A stretch of DNA of 64,000 nt, taken from positions 22,345,364 to 22,409,363 of the forward strand of contig NC_068977.1 of assembly GCF_016808095.1 (NCBI RefSeq), in the 5' to 3' direction. Positions 25,538-39,100 of this stretch are shown piece after piece. The position numbers and the translations under genes are program-made. This stretch comes from Vigna angularis. Its lineage: Eukaryota > Streptophyta > Magnoliopsida > Fabales > Fabaceae. The notes below the pieces were generated by a model. That model saw only the letters and a list, made by a program, of their open reading frames with translations. It was not told the DNA's origin and made no database searches. The number at the start of each line of letters is the position of its first letter. Position 1 is the first letter of the stretch.

Positions 25538-26203
25538 TTTGTTAATGAATGGCAACGAAGAAGTGTAGGCACAAGTTTCATTGTTTCATCCCATCTTTCA
25601 ATAAAAGTTCATTCCTTCTTCATCTTCGAAACTAAAGGATAAATGGTATAAATTTTTGTCTCATTTGAATTGGGTAATGGTATATTATTACATATTTACA
25701 TTGATACCCATTTTCTTTTTTTTCCAAATACCAATTAAATTATGATATTCGAATTTTCACATATATATGTTTATTTCATTAGGTCTTTTCATCCAAATTA
25801 TGTGAGTAACCTATTGTAGAAATTTTGGGATCAACAATTAGACCATACAAACTTGAAATGTTCTTTTTTGTATAAAAAAAAATTACCCGATCAATTTCTA
25901 TATCGGTCATGATATATATAATAATTCAAGCATTATTTTCAAAGGAATACTCGAGTTGGTCCTGGATATGTGATGTGCAATCAAGAAAAGAATTGCAATA
26001 GATAAATGATGGTGTATAATATCGGTCATCAATAGACCTCTAGTTATTGGATCTAATCCTCCACGAAAAAGTAAGAAATTCTCCATATTTTTGGGGAATA
26101 TTCAAATGAGTGTCCTCGAAACAATTAGATACATCTTTGAACAAAATCGTACAATAAATAAATGCATAATTATGATAAGAGGAAAAATACCTTAAAGATT
26201 TAA
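25538..26203. other. Intergenic DNA, no gene seen
   Basis: No coding signal. The last three bases (TAA) are the left target-site copy of the CACTA element that starts at 26204. Confidence 0.5.
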
Positions 26204-27713
26204 CACTAGTACAAAAATATTGTTTAATGTTACGCATTCAACGTCCAACTACTAAATAGCGAACGTTAAAAATGATCGATGACATTTTTGCAAATAAAAG
26301 TTCAATTTAAATGTCGGATCTATTCTTGTTCGACATCATTTGGTTATGAGACATTGGATCTTGAGAAGTTTGATGTCCTATTGGGTAAATTTGGCAAAAA
26401 TTGTTAGTGCGAAGGTGAAAATATACTTACGTATGACGTCGAATGTCCTTGAATTAGACGTCAAAAGGTTATAAGACATCAAATGCCCTAGAATCAAATG
26501 TTATATGTTAGTGAATTCAATAAAAATTTGGGCAGGAGGTTGAAAATTCATTCACTTTATCTTAGCGTGGGACTCTCTTCTCTGCTCAAACTTTTCTCGA
26601 ACGAAGTTTGGCGACCAATACATGAATCTATCTTTTATTTGATACAAATGCATGTTGATTAACTATTTTAGGTATGATTTTCGTTTGTTTTGACCGATTG
26701 TTTTCTTGTTCTTCTCCTTCTCCTCCATTGGCGCATGTTGCTTCCTCTCTCATTGGTTGCAACACTTTATTCCGACGAACCCACCTTTTTGAAGGATAGT
26801 TTTCATTTTCAAGAACTACATCTAAGCTTTAGGTAGAACTAAGAGTATATTGAAAACAACTCCAAATGACCTGGAAATTTGATCAAACCACCAAAATATC
26901 ATGAGAAGCCCCCACAAAAAAGTTTAGATCAAAATTCAAAGTCTAAATATTTTAAATATTTTTGTAAAGTTAAAAAAAACAAAATAAATTTCCGAAAAAT
27001 AAAAAACAACATTTTGTACAGAATCTAGAAGGATTAGGTGGCTACGTGAGCCACCACGGTATCATAATTTTTTTCTACCCCAAATCCATATATAATAAAA
27101 GCAAATCAGACAACTGGAGCAAATGTTATGATCGTTTAAAGATTTATTATTGTTCACTCTTCAAATAATTTTTATACTTCACACAGACCCAAAGTAAGAG
27201 CTACTGTTGTTTTTTTTTTTTCTGAACTAGGGGTTCTAATGGAGTGGTATAAATATATTCAACCAAAATCAATAACCATAGCTATCAAAACCAAAAATCA
27301 CAAGTTAATACTACTATTGTCATAGCTTTTGTGTTTTGTGCTTTTGTTTATAGTCCATAGTTTATGTTATATAAAATACAAAAAACTGGATTACATTTGT
27401 TGTTTTTCTACTTTTCAGGTATCGTAGAGATATAAAAATATATCACAATTAATTAAAAAAAACAAAAAAATTGCTTATAGTCAAACAATGACAAAATTCA
27501 ATGTTAATTGACATCAAACATAAAGTAATATCCAACGTCAATTTGCTCTATTGGGGACGTCAAATTGCTCTGTGTCCAATGTCAATTAACATCAATTAAC
27601 ATTGGATTTTTTTAAATACGACATTAATTAAACCTCTTTCGATGTGACGTTGGTCTCGAGTTCGACGTTAAGGCCAAAAAATATCAACATTATACGATAT
27701 TTTTGTACTAGTG
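26204..27713. mobile_element. Non-autonomous CACTA element, 1510 bp, TSD TAA
   Basis: The ends are perfect 17-bp inverted repeats CACTAGTACAAAAATAT, extended imperfectly by a TAATGTT word. They are flanked by the direct triplet TAA at 26201-26203 and 27714-27716, as CACTA transposition leaves. Subterminal regions carry words around GACGTC, AACGTC and GACATC in both orientations (26240-26520 and 27480-27680). No transposase ORF is present, so mobilisation would need an autonomous partner. The interior (26560-27060) has no recognised gene. Confidence 0.88.
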
Positions 27714-27716
27714 TAA

Positions 27717-28116
27717 AAAACCTTATAATATATCGAACCGTCCAAAAATAATGAAAATTGTTTAACCAAAACAAAAGTTCTTCAAATAACAAAAAAAGTA
27801 TCAAAGAAATAGAGTTGATGATTAGTTTTTATGTTACTTATTCAAGTAAGTTTATATAATTGAACACTTAAAATTTTTCATCTAGCAAATATAAGCAATA
27901 AATAAAAATATTAAAAAATAACATATATAATCAAATGTGTGACCCATAAATTATTTGATTAAATTTGATAACACTAACTTGAACATAACGGTTAAGATAT
28001 GTCAAATATTCTATTAACGGATATTAGACGATCAAATATAATGTTAGTTATAATTTTGATATTATTATAATTTGTACAGATTTTGTACACATGTCCTTTA
28101 ACAGATGAAGAATTAT

Positions 28117-28212
<96 letters not shown>

Positions 28213-29042
28213 TTACTCTTTGAAATAATACATCAAAATTTTTCTTTAAACATTTTAATATGATATCAAGAACCAAAACACTAATATCCTTTATGATTAA
28301 GATTTTGATAGAGGAAAACTTGTTAAAGATCTAATTGAAGATTTTCATATAAAACAAGTCAAACAATCGATAGAGGAAAAAAAAAGTATATAATGATCCC
28401 ATAATAAGTAATACAGTAGAGTCATCAATCTTTCCATAACAAGCTCTATCTTTAACACTTATAATTACATTTAATTTTTCCTAAAACACATACAAATAAC
28501 AAGTATTCTTTAACCGACATTATGGTGATGTGCATATTAGACAACTCCACAAATTAATTTTTGATTTAAATATCTTTTAGTTTCTCAAATTTAAATAAGT
28601 TTGTTTTCGGACCTTTAAATTTTAAAATATTTTTTCTACTCAACATAAGGGTAGTTTGCTGTAATATTATTCTTCTATTTAAAATTTTTGTGCATAAATA
28701 TCATTTTGAGAGGAAATATATATATATGATAGGATGGTTGATTAAATGCACACAAAAATGATGCTTTAACCATTAATACAGCCACTTAACAATCATATTA
28801 TAACAATATAATAATATGAGTAAATAATTCTTAAATGAAACAAAGTTACCAATATATCACTGTAAAATAAATAAAAAATTATTACGGAAATCAATTATAA
28901 TTTGTTACACACGTAGCATTAATCTTTAATTGTATTTAAAACAAAGCAATTTTTCCAAAATAAAAAAATCAGGCCAAAAATCTAATTAAAATCTGGACAA
29001 TAAAAAAACTTAATCCAATGATAAGAATATTTAAACCTTAAT
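27717..29042. other. AT-rich intergenic DNA with (AT)n at 28122-28206
   Basis: No gene was recognised. A pure AT microsatellite of about 85 bp lies at 28122-28206. The last few hundred bases should hold the 3' UTR of the aminotransferase gene ending at 29043. Confidence 0.6.
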
Positions 29043-32000
29043 TTATTGATAAGAAAAAGGATCAATAATAGTGTACAATCCATTATAGTTCAAAGCCTCT
29101 ATTTCCATTCTGAAATCGAATGATCTGTTCCCACAACAGTCAGCATGCAACATCAGTGTAGACTCGTTGTTTTGCCCTAAACCAGTTGAAACTTTGGCCA
29201 CACCTTTATCATTACTTTCCACAGAAACTAGCTTTTTGATTTGCCTTAGCAATAAATCGAAGTCATCTTCGCTCCTAACCAAGCTAAGACGCACATAGTG
29301 CTTATCAGCACCAAATAAACTACCTTCTCTCCCAGTAATGTTTACTTCTTTCAAAATTTCATAACAAGAACGATCTTGTAAAACTGATGTTTCACACTTC
29401 AACCATGCAAAAGCTGCAATAAATATCAAAATTGTCAGCAAACTTTTAAACTTCACTGATGCCCCCCATTAACTTTTAAATCGTATATCCTTTATGTAAA
29501 AGTTTGTTAGTAGCTGGTTTATATAATGGCAAGAAAAATGTTCTTTTTGTAATACAAAAACGAGATGCATTCGTTAGATTGTAGGTTTATCTTAAAAATT
29601 ATAGCTATTTTTATGATAGTTAGTTAGGTATGTGCAGAAATTAATCAAAATTAAAATTGATAGATAGTATATTTCAATAAAATGATTAAAAGAAGGTTTA
29701 ATTAAATTTTAAATCCCTTATAAATTTGAATATTTTTAATTATGTCTTTATTAATTTTTTTTTATTACTGAGTACACAAAATTTTTATATCTGCTATTTA
29801 ATAAGTGTGTAACATGACTATTATGTTGTCAATCATCTTACGTACTTGTCTCAGTATTAATATAAAATGATGTTGCGATTATAATAAAAAGATAATAAAA
29901 TAATTAAAGAATAATTCTGATGTATTATTTCAAAGAGTAGAGTAACATATATATACATTTAAGGATCCTATAATCCTTCATCTATTAAAGGAATGACAAG
30001 TGCACAAATCTGCACAAATTATAATAATATCTAAATTATAACTAACACAATATTTGATTGCCTAATATCCTTTAATAGAATATTTGGCATATCTTAACAT
30101 CCCACTCAAGTTGGTGCATGGATATCACACATTCCCAACTTGAATAGAGACTCATTAAACAATCTTCTTGATACTCCTTTGGTGAGAACATCAGCCAACT
30201 GCAATTCTGATCTTACAAAAGGAAATGAAATTATTCCAGCTTCAAGCTTCTCTTTGATGAAATGTCTATCAATCTCCACATGCTTTGTTCTAGCATGTTG
30301 CACAGGATTGTGAGCAATTGCTATAGCCGAAGTATTGTCACAGTACAAACTCATAGCTTCATTTTGTATAAAGCCCAAATCTAATAGCACATTTTTAATC
30401 CACAAAAGTTCACATACACCTAGTGCCATGCCTCTGAATTCTGCTTCAGCACTAGATCTTGCTACTACAGGTTGTTTTTTACTCCTCCAAGTTACAAGAT
30501 TCCCTCCTACAAAAGTAAAGTATCCAGAGGTAGATCTTCTATCATCTTTTGAACCTGCCCAATCTGCATCAGTGTACCCTTCTACCTTTAAGTTTTCATG
30601 ATTTGAGAACAAAATTCCTTTTCCAGGAGCGGACTTCAAATATCTCAAAATCCTTTCAACAGCATCCATATGAAGCTTCCTTGGGTCATGCATAAATTGA
30701 CTAACAACATTCACTGCATAGGTGATATCTGGACGTGTATGGCACAAATAAATTAATTTTCCTACCAGCCTTTGGTATCTTCCTCTGTCTATGCTTGCTG
30801 AATCTGAGCATTGAAAGAGTTTATGATTTTGTTCAATTGGTGTATCAGCTGGTTTACTCCCAAGCAGCCCAGTTTCCGATAATAAATCAATAGTATATTT
30901 TCTTTGGCATAGAAAAAGACCATGTTTTGATCTAGCTACTTCAATACCCAAAAAATATTTGAGGTTTCCAAGCTGTTTCATCTCAAATTCAGATGCAAGG
31001 TATTGTTGTAAACTAGAAATCTCATCTTGGTCATTTCCTGTAACAATCATGTCATCTACATATATAATCAAAGCTGTAATTTTTCCTTTTCCTCTCTTAA
31101 AAAATAAGGTGTGATCAGAGTTACTTGCTCTATAGCCAAAAGCCTTCATAGACTTGGTAAACCTTCCAAACCATGCTCTTGGGGATTGTTTTAATCCATA
31201 TAGAGCCTTCTTTAATTTGCAAACCTTCATTCCAATTGAATCAGTCATGCCTGGTGGAGAATCCATATAAATTTCTTCTGAAATTTCTCCGTGTAGGAAA
31301 GCATTTTTCACATCAAATTGTAGAAGAGGCCAATCTTGGTTTGCAGCTAGCGACAAAAGTATTCTCACAGTATTGAGTTTGGCTACTGGTGCGAACGTCT
31401 CTTGGTAATCTACACCATAAGATTGAGTGTAACCTTTAGCCACAAGTCGTGCTTTATACCTCTCAATAGTTCCATCAGCTTTATGTTTAATTGTAAAGAC
31501 CCATTTACAGCCCACAGTTTTCTTCCCTTTTGGTAAGGACACAAGATCCCAAGTGTTATTTTTTTCTAAAGCTGTCATCTCCTCAACCATTGCTTCGGCC
31601 CATCTAGGATCTGCCAAAGCTTCCTGTACATTACTAGGAATAGAAATTGAAGATAATTGAGATACAAATGATGCATATGACTGTGATAACCTGTGAGATG
31701 ACACATATTTACTAATGGGATATTTAACTTTGGCTTGGAGGTCTGGTTCATATTTAACTGGAGGTTGACCACGGTTAGAACGAGGTGGAAGAATATATTG
31801 AACAGTAGTAGACTCAGTGTTTGGTGTGCTGGTGGTCTCACGCAGACAAGAATCAATTCCATGATCAATTTCATCTAAATTAGTATTATGAGAGATAGGA
31901 TCAGAAGGTACCTCTGAAGAGTCAAGTTGAACCTGTGGAGAAGATTGAGCCAATTGGTTATGATCAGAAGACACTGTATTATCCAGAAAAGAAGGGTCCA

Positions 32001-35000
32001 TATTTAGGATTGGCTCACTTCCTGCAGAATGATCCTCACACAATAATTTATCTTCACAATCAAACATACCAACATCATGATTATGCACTTCACTTTCATT
32101 GCCTCCCTGAAGTGGAGAATCAACATAAAAAAATTCATGCTCATTAAATGTCACATCCATAGAAATATAAAATTTCCTTGATGGTGGATGGTAAGCACGA
32201 TAACCTTTTTGAGTTGATCCATACCCAACAAAAACACATTTAATCGCTCGTTCTTCAAGCTTTGTACGTTGATGTGGGTGTAAGTGAACATATATAACAC
32301 ATCCAAAAATATGAGGTGGTAAATAAACTATGGGAGGAAGGATACAATGATCAGACAACACATCAAAAGGCCTTCGAAAGTTAAGCACACTAGAAGGAGT
32401 TCGATTAATTAAATAAACGGCAGAGCTCACAGCCTCACCCCATAAATGAGATGGGACATTACCATCTATCAAAAGTGATCTTGTCACCCCTAATATATGT
32501 CTATTTTTCCTTTCAGCCACTCCATTTTGTTGTGGTGAATAAGGACATGTAGTTTGATGCAAGATGCCTTTAGAGTTCATGAACTCTATTAATTCAGTCT
32601 TAAAATATTCTCCTCCATTGTCTGATCGAATGACCTTAATAGATGTGTTAAATTGTGTAACAATAAAATGATAGAAGGAACGAATCACATCACACACATC
32701 ACTTTTATATTTAAGCAAATATACCCAGGTTACCCGAGTACAATCATCAACAAAACTCATAAACCATTTTTTCCCATTATGTGTAGATTGCGGGGCAGGG
32801 CCCCAAACATCTGTGTGAATTAATGAAAAAGGAAAATTAGCTTTGTTATTGCTTAAAGGAAACACAACACGATGATTTTTTGCCAAAACACAAGTTTCAC
32901 AAAAAAAATCAGAAATATTGCATTTATGAAATAGTGATGGAAATAATTTTTTTAAATAACCAAAAGAGGGATGTCCCAACCGTCTATGCCACAACCAAAT
33001 TTCTTTTTTGTTTTTATCTTGTATGTGATCGTTCACAAGACAAGTCAATCCTTTTTTATGGTTTGATTGTGAGACATTTTCAAGATAATACAGTCCTTCA
33101 CTCTCTTTACCACTAACAATCTTCTCCTTGGAATGGATGTTCTGAAAAAGACAATGGGTTGGGTAAAATAAGGCAACACAAGAATGTGATTTGGTTAACT
33201 TGCTGACGGAGATAAGATTACAGTTTAATGTAGGAACAAATAAAACATCAGGAATCGATAAGGAGGGTGAGAGAGATATAGTACCTATACCTTCAATAGG
33301 AGATGAGACCCCATTGGCATTAATAATAACAGTTTTAGAACAATTAGAGGAAAAATTAGTAAATATATGAGGATCACAAGTCATATGATCAGTAGCACCC
33401 GAATCAATTATCCAATCCCTATCCTTACTAACAACAGAAAGATTAAGGGCAGAGTTAGATATACCTGACTTGGTCACAAATCCGGCAGCCGTAGAAATAT
33501 AACTCTTGGAAGCATCGGAAGTTCCAGAATCATGTTTCTCCGATTGATTGTCATCGGAAGAAGCCATCAGAAATATTTGAGTAAAAAAAACACTGATTCA
33601 TATTAGAAAGTGAGTTTATGCCTAACTCATCCCCACAAAACCGGCTTGTAAGGTGAGGTTTGCACCTCACTTATATATTATAATTTGGCCTTATCTCTAG
33701 TCGATGTGGGACTTCCAACACACCCCATTCACGCCGAGGTATAGACATCTCGTGCGTGATAGTAGAAATTGGGTGGTCCGATAACGGCTCGATAGCGGGT
33801 GGAATAGAAGAATAGAATGCCCACTTAGAACTCGCTAGGATAGGCTCTAACCTGGCTCTGATACCATATTAGAAGTGGACTTTAGGCCTAACTCATCCTC
33901 ACAAAACCGGCTTGTAAGGTGAGGTTTGCACCTCACTTATATATTATAATTTGGCCTTATCTCTAGTCGATGTGGGACTTCCAACACACCCCATTCACGC
34001 CGAGGTATAGACATCTCGTGCGTGATAGTAGAAATTGGGTGGTCCGATAACGGCCCGATAGCGGGTGGAATAGAAGAATAGAATGCCCACTTAGAACTCG
34101 CTAGGATAGGCTCTAACCTGGCTCTGATACCATATTAAAATAATTAAAGAATAATTCTGATGTATTATTTCAAAGAGTAGAGTAACATATATATACATTT
34201 AAGGATCCTAATATCCTTTAATAGAATATTTGGCATATCTTAACAAAAGACATGTGATTTTTATTGTTTTTATTGAAAACATGTTAATAACAAACAATTC
34301 CATTAATAGTGGTGGCGAAGATACTCTCTTAATCATTATATGTGATGATATGAAAGCTATGGAAGAACATGACAGAATAACAAAATTTGTTATTCAACAC
34401 ATTTTTAGTGAGAATAATAAAAGTCATTCATTATTTTATATTAATCATAGTATTATTTTTATATTAACTGTATAACCTCACATTTCATAACGCATATAAA
34501 GAAGATAATAAAATAAGATAATTAATGTAAAAAAATTAAACAGATATTTAATTGAAAATATAAAATTTTGAGTACCCAATTGACAACAAAATGATTAGAA
34601 GGGACTCATTAAAAATAGTAAAATTTAAGAGGGACTTCATACTTAATTAAATCTTATATAATTATTAATTTAGATGGAATGGAATTTCCTTGTTTTGTTG
34701 TATGGATGTTCCCGAGTGGCGATATCTAAACAAGAAACTACATATATATATATACCTGGAGAAGGTGTTCTGAATTGCTGGGAAAATGAACAATATTGAG
34801 GCTTTAAATTTTGAGTAGAAAATCTTTTTGATTGAGACAAGACTTTGCTCAACTTAGTCCATCTGTTTTTCATTGTGCTGTATCCGAATTCATACATTGC
34901 CCTTCCATTTCCAGATAGGGCTACCTTCAAAAGCTTCAACACTCTTAGTTGAGTCTCTCTAGAAACACCATAGGTACTCAAGTCCATGTATGTTAACATT

Positions 35001-36114
35001 CGCTTGTAAACAGCTTCATCCTTTATTATTGCCCACCTAACACAAATCAATACACACATATTCTATTGAGAAAATTTTATTTATAAATGAAAATTTCAAA
35101 CTATATGATACTATTTATGATATAATGTATATAAAAGTGAAATAATTGGACTCAGTTTTATGTATATGACTAACCCAAATCGGCTTCCAGCATGACCAGT
35201 TAGCTTAGAAAGTGTAAATATCATCAAATCTTCATCTGCAGGTGCTGTGATAGGTGTGAAGTGAGGCCAGTAGTAGGCAAGGTCATGAATTCTCTTCACA
35301 AATTGACCTTGAAGAACAGCTTTCTTCATATCCCCATCTGGATTGTTTGGGGAAGTCACCAACTCAATGAAGGTTGAATTTGAACTATCATTCTTCCACA
35401 TAGATGCCTCTTCATTGAATTTATAATCTTCAGAATTGAAAAATTCAGTTTGCTCTTTATAAACCTAGCAAGTAATAATGAGTTAAAAAGTGCCTTATAG
35501 TAATAATAATAATAAAAAAAATTAGGTCTTTGGATCAGAACTTTACTGGGTAATATGGGATTGAAGCTACCACTTTTGTAGGTGAAGATGAAGCATTATT
35601 TGAAGAAAGTGCATGCACTGCAGCATTAAGAAGATGGGTGGCACCTGCTCCAAATATTATGTATTTTCCATCTGTTACGGCATTTCCAACACTTGCATGG
35701 ACCTTTTGAATGTGTGCCTTCAACTCTTCTGAGATGAGAGAGCCATCACTGTATTCATAGCTCATACGATGCCATCCTGCAACCACCACTGCACTGCTAG
35801 CTGCATTTTTCATCCAAAAGGGTTCCAAAAAAGTGGGATCTCCACTGCAGAAAATACACAAAATAATAATTATTATAAGTTAATTCAGCTTGTATTATAC
35901 AAAAATTAGATACATAGTATGTCCTATTAATTTACCATGAATGAAGTGTTTATTAATTAACTTTCCTAAAATAAGAACTGTCTAATCATATTTATCAATT
36001 TTTAATTAATTAATCGTGTAAAATAATTTATATTACATAAAATTAAGTGTGTGAAGCTATCGAGGAGTATGTGTGGTTTTCATTGGTAATTTCATCTCTA
36101 TCTTCATTTTAATT

Positions 36115-36170
<56 letters not shown>

Positions 36171-39100
36171 AACTGAGTTCATATTTTTCTTAAAAATATT
36201 CAATTGGCTTCTTTCATTGCCTTAACTCCATTTAAAATTAATGTGTAGTGTTAACATCTTTCTTTTACTTTATAATCCTTATAGATTTATTTTTGTTTTC
36301 TTTTTCCTTCACCTAACGACCTTCCTAAACTTCCATCTCCCACCACCATCTATTATGCTCTTTCATTCTCTTCCGACCTTCCAAACGATACGGCGTTAAG
36401 CCAATTTAATAAATAGAGTTACATTGAGTCTTTTAAAAAATTACATATGGAATAGATATAAATATAAAAACAAAATCACTCGCGCTTCTATTATTTATGG
36501 TAAATTAAATATGGACTAATAAGTATGTTATATATCACACCAACCACTGCTTATAAATTAAATTAAAAAATTTTAAAAAAATACTTGAAAATATTATTTT
36601 ACTGGTACTAAATTGTTAATTAAAGTATAAAACACAAATGTTTAAAATTTTACTGGATATTAATTAAGGTTTGAATTCTAAGGTCTATATATAAGGAAAC
36701 ATTAGTTTCAATAATTCGAAGCATAAAATTGGGTATACCTAATTGATATTTTAACATAAGGTATTTTAATAAGTAAAGTTGCTCCAATTGTAATTAAAAT
36801 ATGCAACACAATTAAACCTATTAAATATTACAACACTAGTAAAAAATAGGGTTTTTAAATCGCGTATTATGCCTCGGTTTTTTAAAACCCGAGACATATA
36901 AAAACGCGGTGGCAAAAATGTAATTTTAGAGACACTATATGCCTCGGTTCTTTTAAACCCGCTTTTGAAAAGAATATACTGCACCGGTTCTTTTTAAACC
37001 CGCTTTTAAAAAAGTATACTGCACCGGTTCTTTTTAAACCCGCTTTTGAAAATAGTTTACTGCACCGGGTTGGAAATAACCGAGGCCTATATTTGCCTCG
37101 ATTAGGGTTAAAGTTCGAAACTTTATTATTCACTTTCAGTATTCTTCTTCCCGCAAAACGCAAAACCTCTCAGACTCTGCTCTCATATCTCGCGCTCTCG
37201 CTCTCGTTCTCATCTTTGCCTCCCTCCCTCTCATTTCTCCTCTCCACCAAACCCATCATCAGCGCCGCAAGCATCGCCGGCCACCACGCACAAACCTGCA
37301 AGCACCGCCGTTCCACCTCGCCTGCTACTGCATCGCCTCTCGAGTGAAGAGCAAGCGGTGGCCAGATCCAGATCCAGATCCCGTGCCAGTGGTGGAGTCG
37401 CTTGCCGCTTGCCGTCAGGTGCCGCTTCGCGCTCGCCGCTTGCCGTTGGTCGCCGCTTCGCGCTCGCCGCTTCACGCTTGCCGCTTCGCGCTCGCCGCTT
37501 CACGCTCGCCGCTTCGTGCTCGCCGCTTGCCGTCGGGTGTCGCTTCCCACTTCCCGCTTGTCGTCGGGAGCCGCCTGCCATTGACGATTTTCAGAAACTG
37601 GGGGTTTGAGGCTGGGTTTCAAAAGTATGAATCCTTGGTTTCTTTGATTTTTCTTTTCATTTGTTATATGCTCTGTAATATATTTGAACTATTATTTTCT
37701 GATTTTCTGATGTATCTGAACTTTCATGCTTTGTAATGATTTTGGGATTATATTTTCTGATTTTGTTTCCATTTGATATATGCTCTGTAATGAACAAGAT
37801 CTCTGTAATGAACTTTGTTATATGTAATGTATCTGAATTGATCTCTGTAATGAACTTTGGTGCTCTGTAATGAATCCCAGCAGGTTCAGCAGTATTTTGA
37901 ATTTTTTTTTACTGAATTTTCTAAGATACGGTCTCGGTTCAAAGAAGGACCGAGGCAAAAATCGATCTCTTTTTGACCCGGTTCGTAACCGAGTTATTAA
38001 ACTTATCCTTTTTACCTCGTCTTTATATGCCTCGGTTACAAAACCGGTGCCTATAAACGAAATTAACCGGTGCCATTTCCGTGTTCTGTACTAGTGCAAC
38101 TACACATCTTCACGTACTAGACAAATGCATTCAAACCTACGCACTATATACCATGATTTTAAAGAAAGTTTGTATCCTCAATCTAGTTATAATATCTATT
38201 TTTGGATAAATACTATTTCACAAATGCTTATAAAATAATAGATAAATTAAAATATTCTTTCTAAAATCTAAAATTAACTTATGCCTTTGATAAAAGAAAG
38301 ATTTTAAAAAAGTTAGTAAGAGAGAAATTTTATAAATTAATTTATACATAGAAAAATTATAACTAATGTTATTTGAAAATTTATCCAAACAAGCCAAATG
38401 TTAAGGTAATGAAAAAGCTAGTACTACAAAGCACAAGTGTGTGTGGAGCACTCTAAGTATGATCTTTTATTTTTCGTCTTTAAATTAATTTTGAAAAATA
38501 TGATTTTTTTTCTTAAACTAAACTATATATTTATATATTTGATTTATGAAATTTATATAAAATATTTTTTCCAACAAACTACACATAAAGTGATGTTTAT
38601 ATTGAATATGTTTTACTTCTTATACTTCTTATTTATTAGGGATTTGAACATCTCATATATTTAATATATAATTTTTTACTTATAAAATAATTTCGAGTGT
38701 TTTTCATATAATAAACTTAATTTCATTATTGAAGACGATGTTTTACACAATTTTCATGAAATGTAAAAATAAATATATAATTTAATTTAAGACAAAATAC
38801 AATTTTTAAAAATAATTTAGAGAAAAAAATATATATTTAACTTTACTATATTATCTGTTTAAGAAGGTTGTATTTTGGATGTTTTTTTAAAGATTGAGAC
38901 CGTTATTCCTCTCTCTCTATATATATAGAAAGCATGAGGCAATTTATGTTGGTTCCCTTTCAAATCAAATATTGCCTGAGCCATCTGAGTGTGTGAAAAC
39001 CACAAGAAGATAGTAAGAACAAAGATTAATACCTATCTGCATCAACCATGCAATCAGGTAGAAGTTTTGAGCAGTCACTTCCTCCATAACACATGTTGCA

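Larger units (their letters stand above)
29893..34245 (-). mobile_element. Ty1-copia retrotransposon inserted in intron 4 of the TAR gene (TSD AAAGA)
   Basis: Two direct terminal repeats, 29893-30099 and 34133-34245, bound the element. The 5-bp duplication AAAGA is present at 29888-29892 and 34246-34250. Reading on the minus strand: 5' LTR, PBS TGGTATCAGAGC, a TRIM-derived leader, a single pol ORF, a polypurine tract (TTGAGTGGGA) and 3' LTR starting TGTTAAGATATGCC. It has the same orientation as the host gene. The gag part is missing, so it would depend on other elements. The 5' LTR lacks about 94 bp present in the 3' LTR. Confidence 0.9.

Noticed and set aside
25171..25642. Several 90-136 codon frames on both strands
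   Set aside because: They are translations of the TG/TA microsatellite (HTHT, CVCV patterns) and have no coding meaning.
37093..37736. Overlapping frames of 83-130 codons in five or more frames
   Set aside because: They span a GC-rich tandem repeat in a CACTA element; frames on both strands are equally open.
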